A stretch of 64,000 bases of DNA from Polytrichum commune (lineage: Eukaryota > Streptophyta > Polytrichopsida > Polytrichales > Polytrichaceae). This document shows, piece after piece, positions 59,701 to 64,000 of the stretch. Where the stretch lies: positions 5,458,501 through 5,522,500 of the forward strand of contig OX485807.1 of the NCBI GenBank assembly GCA_950295325.1, written 5' to 3'. The translations under genes and the position numbers were made by a program. Each line of letters opens with the position of its first letter. The first letter of the stretch is position 1. The notes under the pieces are model-generated. The model was not told the origin of the DNA, made no database searches, and saw nothing but the letters and a program-made list of their open reading frames with translations.

Positions 59701-62587
59701 GCAAGACAAGGGTCCCAACAACCCACATTCATGTTTCTAGTTGCACAACTGCCAAGAAAGTAGATGAGAAGTTGCGGTAGAAACAAGACATCCAACTACT
59801 CAAGCCGTTTAGAAAACTTAACCAAGGTGCTCATGGAGAAGGACTAGAGGTTATGAATGAGATGGTCTTTGTGTGGATAGAAAAGCACAATAAAATTGCT
59901 AGAAGTACCCCACTTGGATGTAGAACATGTTCTGTCCTTTTATATGGGACTACACTTTGTATTGGAATAGGTGAATAGGCATGTATGTAAAGGAGAAGTT
60001 AATAATTGCTTCATTGAGACCAAGTGGAAGACAAGTCTTAAGGGCTTGGCACCTGGACATGAAGTCCAATATTAATTGTGCCTAATATAGAAGAACTTTC
60101 TTTGTAGCCTACTTAGTTGAAGTAGGCATAAGTTATTGAAACAAATGGGTAAGACTCATTGCTTTGCGTATAGAGTGGCGTCTAAAGCCTGATATAAAGG
60201 ATGTCTCTCAATTTTCCAACTATGACCATGTCAAACGGGTTTTTAGTACAAGCCTCAAGGTAAGAAGACTTGGCCAACACTCATGTACGTTGAGGGTGAA
60301 AACATTGGGAATCACTTATTGTTTGGAAGTTTTGTTTTTCACTGATCTGACCTCGGAATTTGTATTAAAGACTCTGAATTATTCTAGTGAAATTAAGTTG
60401 GAATGAATCACCCATAATTTTATAGGAGACGTGTATCAATTAGACTCGTTAGTCATAAACCTCAAATCAAAAGACATGGAATCTTACTTGCAATTTCCTT
60501 TTGTATACATAGTCTACACAAATGGTTGAAAAAATGGATTAAACCCCAATTGGTATAAGGTAATCGGACCTATTTCAAACATTTTCATGACATTAGTCAA
60601 CAATTTTGGAGGCTTTCATGTCCAAAAATAACTTGAGGGCGGAGGAAGGCGGTACAATGGCAGGAGAGGGTCGGAAATGACTGCTAGCAATCACTTAGGT
60701 GGGACCCCGGCCCCTTCACCATTGCAGATCCGATCAGAGTCACAACATGCCAAGCCAATTTCATGTTTGACACTATAGCTAACTTCCTGTGAAGAGTCGC
60801 ATATACCAATACAACCCACCCTTGATTTCGTAGCCCATCACACTCAACAAGCACAATGACTAATGTTATGTTGACGATTTTAGGTATTTGAAGTGATCAA
60901 ATTTATATGCCAATCATTTTGTTGGATTGGCCTTACAAAGTTGATTTGCAAGTCACAAGACTCATCATATTTGCATCACATCTTAATTTCTTATTTTAAA
61001 ATGATAAAAATGATAAAAAAATCACCTAGACAATGGTCTTGAATCTTGCCAACATGTCTAACACATTGTAGGATGCTTACCAATTCAATTTTCAATAAAC
61101 AACTTCAAATTTTGCTTCGTGGCACTCTAATATTGCATGAGACCCACGCATATCCCGCATGGGAACCAATGACTAGCATCAAAAAAGATAAGTCAAGCAA
61201 CACCTTATGGTAATCATCTCCTTTGGACCCTACCCCTCAAAGGTCCAATAATTTTAAAACATAAAGTGGTCTAAGATGAAAGGCTCAAATACTTTCAAAG
61301 CTATCTCTCCATAAATCTAAATTGTTAGAAATTATCCAAAGATATCATCCATATGGAAATTGTACTCACACTTGCAATAAGGAGGAAACAACATTCTATG
61401 CTTTCTATTTCAAATTCATATACTATGCAGATAATTTATAATTTTGCAGTGAGGTTCAACCTATGTTTACATAGCATATTGCAAAATCTTTTGAAATATG
61501 ACAATATGTGGCATCGGGCCCCAAATTTCTACATTACTACCACATCACATGCCATTAAGGGTCAGTTACATCTAGACATCAACTTTTGCACTCACAACTT
61601 TTTCTATGATGCAAATCATTGCTAAAGATATTGTTATAAATTCACTTAGATTCTTAAGCTTGACAAGAATCGTGTAGGATATCTCATTCTTTGAAATAAG
61701 CTTACTTCATTGGATAACTTCAAAAGACCTTGAAAACACCAACATGTAAAGCCATCACTAGATAACATCATGTTCTTGGTGTTGGGCCTCTACCACTCCA
61801 TATTATGAGCTATCCCAACTTGTAAATATGATCTAACAGTTTCATTTCTCTTAGAGTGGGTGGACGTCAGGTGGGCAGTTATTGAAGTCATCATCATCAT
61901 CATCAACGACAATGGCAATTGTGACGACCCGTCCGCTCACAATGATGTTTGTTACTAACGGTGACTTTGGGCTATGGTTATGTGACTTAGGGCTCTGGTG
62001 GAGGGTAGGCTAGGAATAGGGGGTTAGAAAAGGGGAAAAGGGGGGGAATGGTTAGTAGGTTATAGGATTATAAAACTCCTCATTTTCATCTCAAATTTTA
62101 TATTATTATGTCTTTATATCTTCTTATATGTGAATTGTTCATTTTATATTTTTATGTATGTGAATAAATTAATTACTCATTATATAACTGGTTTTTTACT
62201 TCTTACTTGATACTCCTCCATTACAAAGTGTAGTCAACATGTGGGCATTAGTTCAACACACATTTTGAGATGAGGCTTCTTCAAACACTTTAAGGCCTTC
62301 TCCCCAACCTACATGATACCTACTTGCCTACCCATTCGGCCCAATTTCCTACCATGGGCACACATTTGTGACATGTACGAGTCAAGCCGAAAGATTAGTA
62401 AAAGGTGTCGCATTGCCAATTCGTAATTCATTTGCACAAGCCCAAGCTACACTAATTATCACATTTTAGTGTTATAGGGTATTTGTGTCACAATGCCAAT
62501 ATTTCTAATGATGTCACATCTTATGAATAAGTTTACAAGTATTGGCATTCCAACTTGCTTTTAGTTTGGTATTATATGCATCCTAAC
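56725..62587. other. Intergenic DNA, no gene recognised
   Basis: AT-rich. It holds a G run of eleven at 58189-58199 and a short AT repeat at about 58666-58684. Two related segments at about 59180-59570 and 59690-59960 share TAGCAACGAGACATCCAACTRCTCAA-like and GGCATRTAYGTAAAG phrases, which indicates a duplicated decayed repeat. A short acidic frame at 57997-58155 (SEDSRNAQGKTRREEEEE) could be a transposon remnant but has no diagnostic motif. Confidence 0.45.
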
Positions 62588-62819
62588 AGCTTTTGTAATG
62601 AACTATTGTCATGGATGATTGAAATTTGGATGAAGAATCACTTAACAAAGTGATAGTAATTGCATCATTGTAAATCTACAATGTCCAAAAGTCTATATAA
62701 GGAATGACAAATATTATTAGGTTTAGATTTGTGGTTGGTGACACTACACGGGACGGTTTTCAATTAGTATTGAGCAAGACAAACGGAATTGGTGACACTC
62801 TATACAATATTTAGGTGTA
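62588..62819 (-). mobile_element. Fragment of the TACACTAAATAT-type MITE
   Basis: The reverse complement matches the left part of the element at 35154 (GTGTCACCAAC.., ATTTGTCATTCCTT.., TTTACAGTGTTGCA-like, CATCCATGACAATAGTTCA). Diverged and incomplete. Confidence 0.6.
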
Positions 62820-64000
62820 GTCTTACTTAAGGTGAAAACACAATCAACTATGTTGGTTTATGAATAAATATTTTCTTTAACTTATTTGACTCATAATTAG
62901 CCTACAAGCTCAAATTAACGTAGTGGAAGCTCGGGGGATCATTATATGTGTTTCATATAGCACGTGCAATAAACGTGTAATTAGAGGCCCCTTAGGGCAC
63001 ACAAATTTAGTATACTTATTTTAAATTGGTGACAACCCAATTTAAAATAAGGGAGGGATGTGCTACATGGTATAATTTTGCTCCATGAGGACTTAAACTC
63101 GGTAACCATTCATTTGTAGTAAATGTAAATTTATGTACAACTTTTATGGTCCCTTAGGGCACACTTTCATGTGTTGACCCTTCATACATCATTGACAATA
63201 AGGGTGGAGTTACATTAAGGTCCAAGACCAAAGAAACTTGACTTTGAACAATCTCATTGGTCAAGAGGAAAATGTTGGGCCCAAAAGAATATACACCAGG
63301 GTCCAACTCCAAAGCATGAGAGAACAAAGTGGCGCCATTGTTCCGCTGAATCTTATTTATCCCAATTAAAGTTGAAAGTACTCCTCCTAATTTTTGAAAC
63401 CAATCCTCAAGGTTGGGTCCAATTTACACCATGTCCATTTGAAATAATCCTTAGGATAAACTCGCTATAATTCACATATATTACCTACCCAATCTATATT
63501 CTTTCTATTTTAACTCAAGGTGAAAGATGGGTACCTAGATTTTTGGTGGATAGGGTATCCATCGATAACCATGCATAGGTTCATGGTGAGGTAGTTGTTG
63601 CACCTATTCATGAAACTTTTGGCTAGTTGGGTACGTAGAGTGCTATGGTTTATGTGTTAGTTATCTCATTGGGTTAACCTTTCAAAGTGCACTCGAAACC
63701 TGTGCAATCCAAATCTTTTGATCAACTCTTCAATTCTTGGAAGAAAATTGAAGTGGAAAATACTCGAGAACCCATTATAGTCACACAGGACCTTGCATTT
63801 GTGCTACCCATCTAGGTCATGCCCCACTTTTATTCTATTTTGGCCTTGCATAAATCACATGGTCATGAGAATGTGGGACCAAAAATGACATGACACATTT
63901 GCTTATAATGGCCTACATACTTAGGGTATAGTTCATTCAAGTGCATAATCAGTAGGGCCTTGGTCCTACTACAGAGGAGTCTCCACTCGCTTGTCTCGAA
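62820..64000. other. Intergenic DNA with one perfect hairpin
   Basis: No gene recognised. CTTATTTTAAATTGG at 63015-63029 is the exact reverse complement of 63037-63051, with a 7-nt loop. CCCTTAGGGCACAC recurs on either side (about 62988 and 63152), so the hairpin may be part of a small repeat. Confidence 0.45.

Noticed and set aside
1-64000. tRNA genes, CRISPR arrays, bacterial-type operons
   Set aside because: No T-loop/B-box pattern, spaced identical repeats or prokaryotic gene arrangement was seen; the window is eukaryotic nuclear DNA.

Overview
The window is nuclear DNA from a streptophyte (a land plant or close algal relative). The evidence is GT-AG introns of very uneven size, a group-3 LEA seed/desiccation protein with a signal peptide, PIF/Harbinger, LINE and pogo-like transposon remnants, and a plant-type U2 snRNA gene with an upstream element and TATA box. 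The species cannot be named from sequence alone. Most of the window is transposon-derived or unrecognisable AT-rich DNA. Genes are far apart and their introns carry tandem arrays and foldback elements.

Layout. 1-12 kb: no convincing gene. It holds a pogo-like element with inverted ends (1399-3578), a second element with inverted ends (3861-5966), C-homopolymer runs and one copy of a roughly 225-bp MITE family. 12.37-18.76 kb: one decayed PIF/Harbinger transposon with 14-bp perfect terminal inverted repeats and a TAA target duplication, carrying a broken transposase (+) and a broken Myb/SANT-like accessory gene (-). 21.8-28.9 kb: a multi-exon + strand gene for an unrecognised PH-domain and coiled-coil protein, whose 5' end I could not find. 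29.5-32.4 kb: a U2 snRNA gene with two truncated reversed U2 copies. 35.65-38.60 kb: a complete seven-exon gene for an acidic, ubiquitin-interacting-motif, EF-hand protein. 39.6-40.6 kb: LINE reverse transcriptase remnant. 41.4-42.6 kb: a second, diverged U2 copy lying between two identical 183-bp inverted promoter arms. 43.88-48.60 kb (-): a complete four-exon THUMP/RlmL-type RNA guanine-N2 methyltransferase gene. 53.22-55.39 kb (-): a complete three-exon ER-targeted LEA_4 protein ending in an HDEL-like tetrapeptide. 55.9-56.7 kb: tandem MITE copies. 57-64 kb: no gene recognised.

The three complete gene models were built by hand from splice signals and reading phase: EF-hand 361 aa, methyltransferase 582 aa, LEA 330 aa. 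In each, every junction keeps frame, which is the main support. The genes do not form a pathway or cluster. They are ordinary isolated nuclear genes with roles in protein-ubiquitin/calcium biology, RNA modification and desiccation tolerance. The most unusual structure is the U2 copy flanked by convergent, identical promoter arms.
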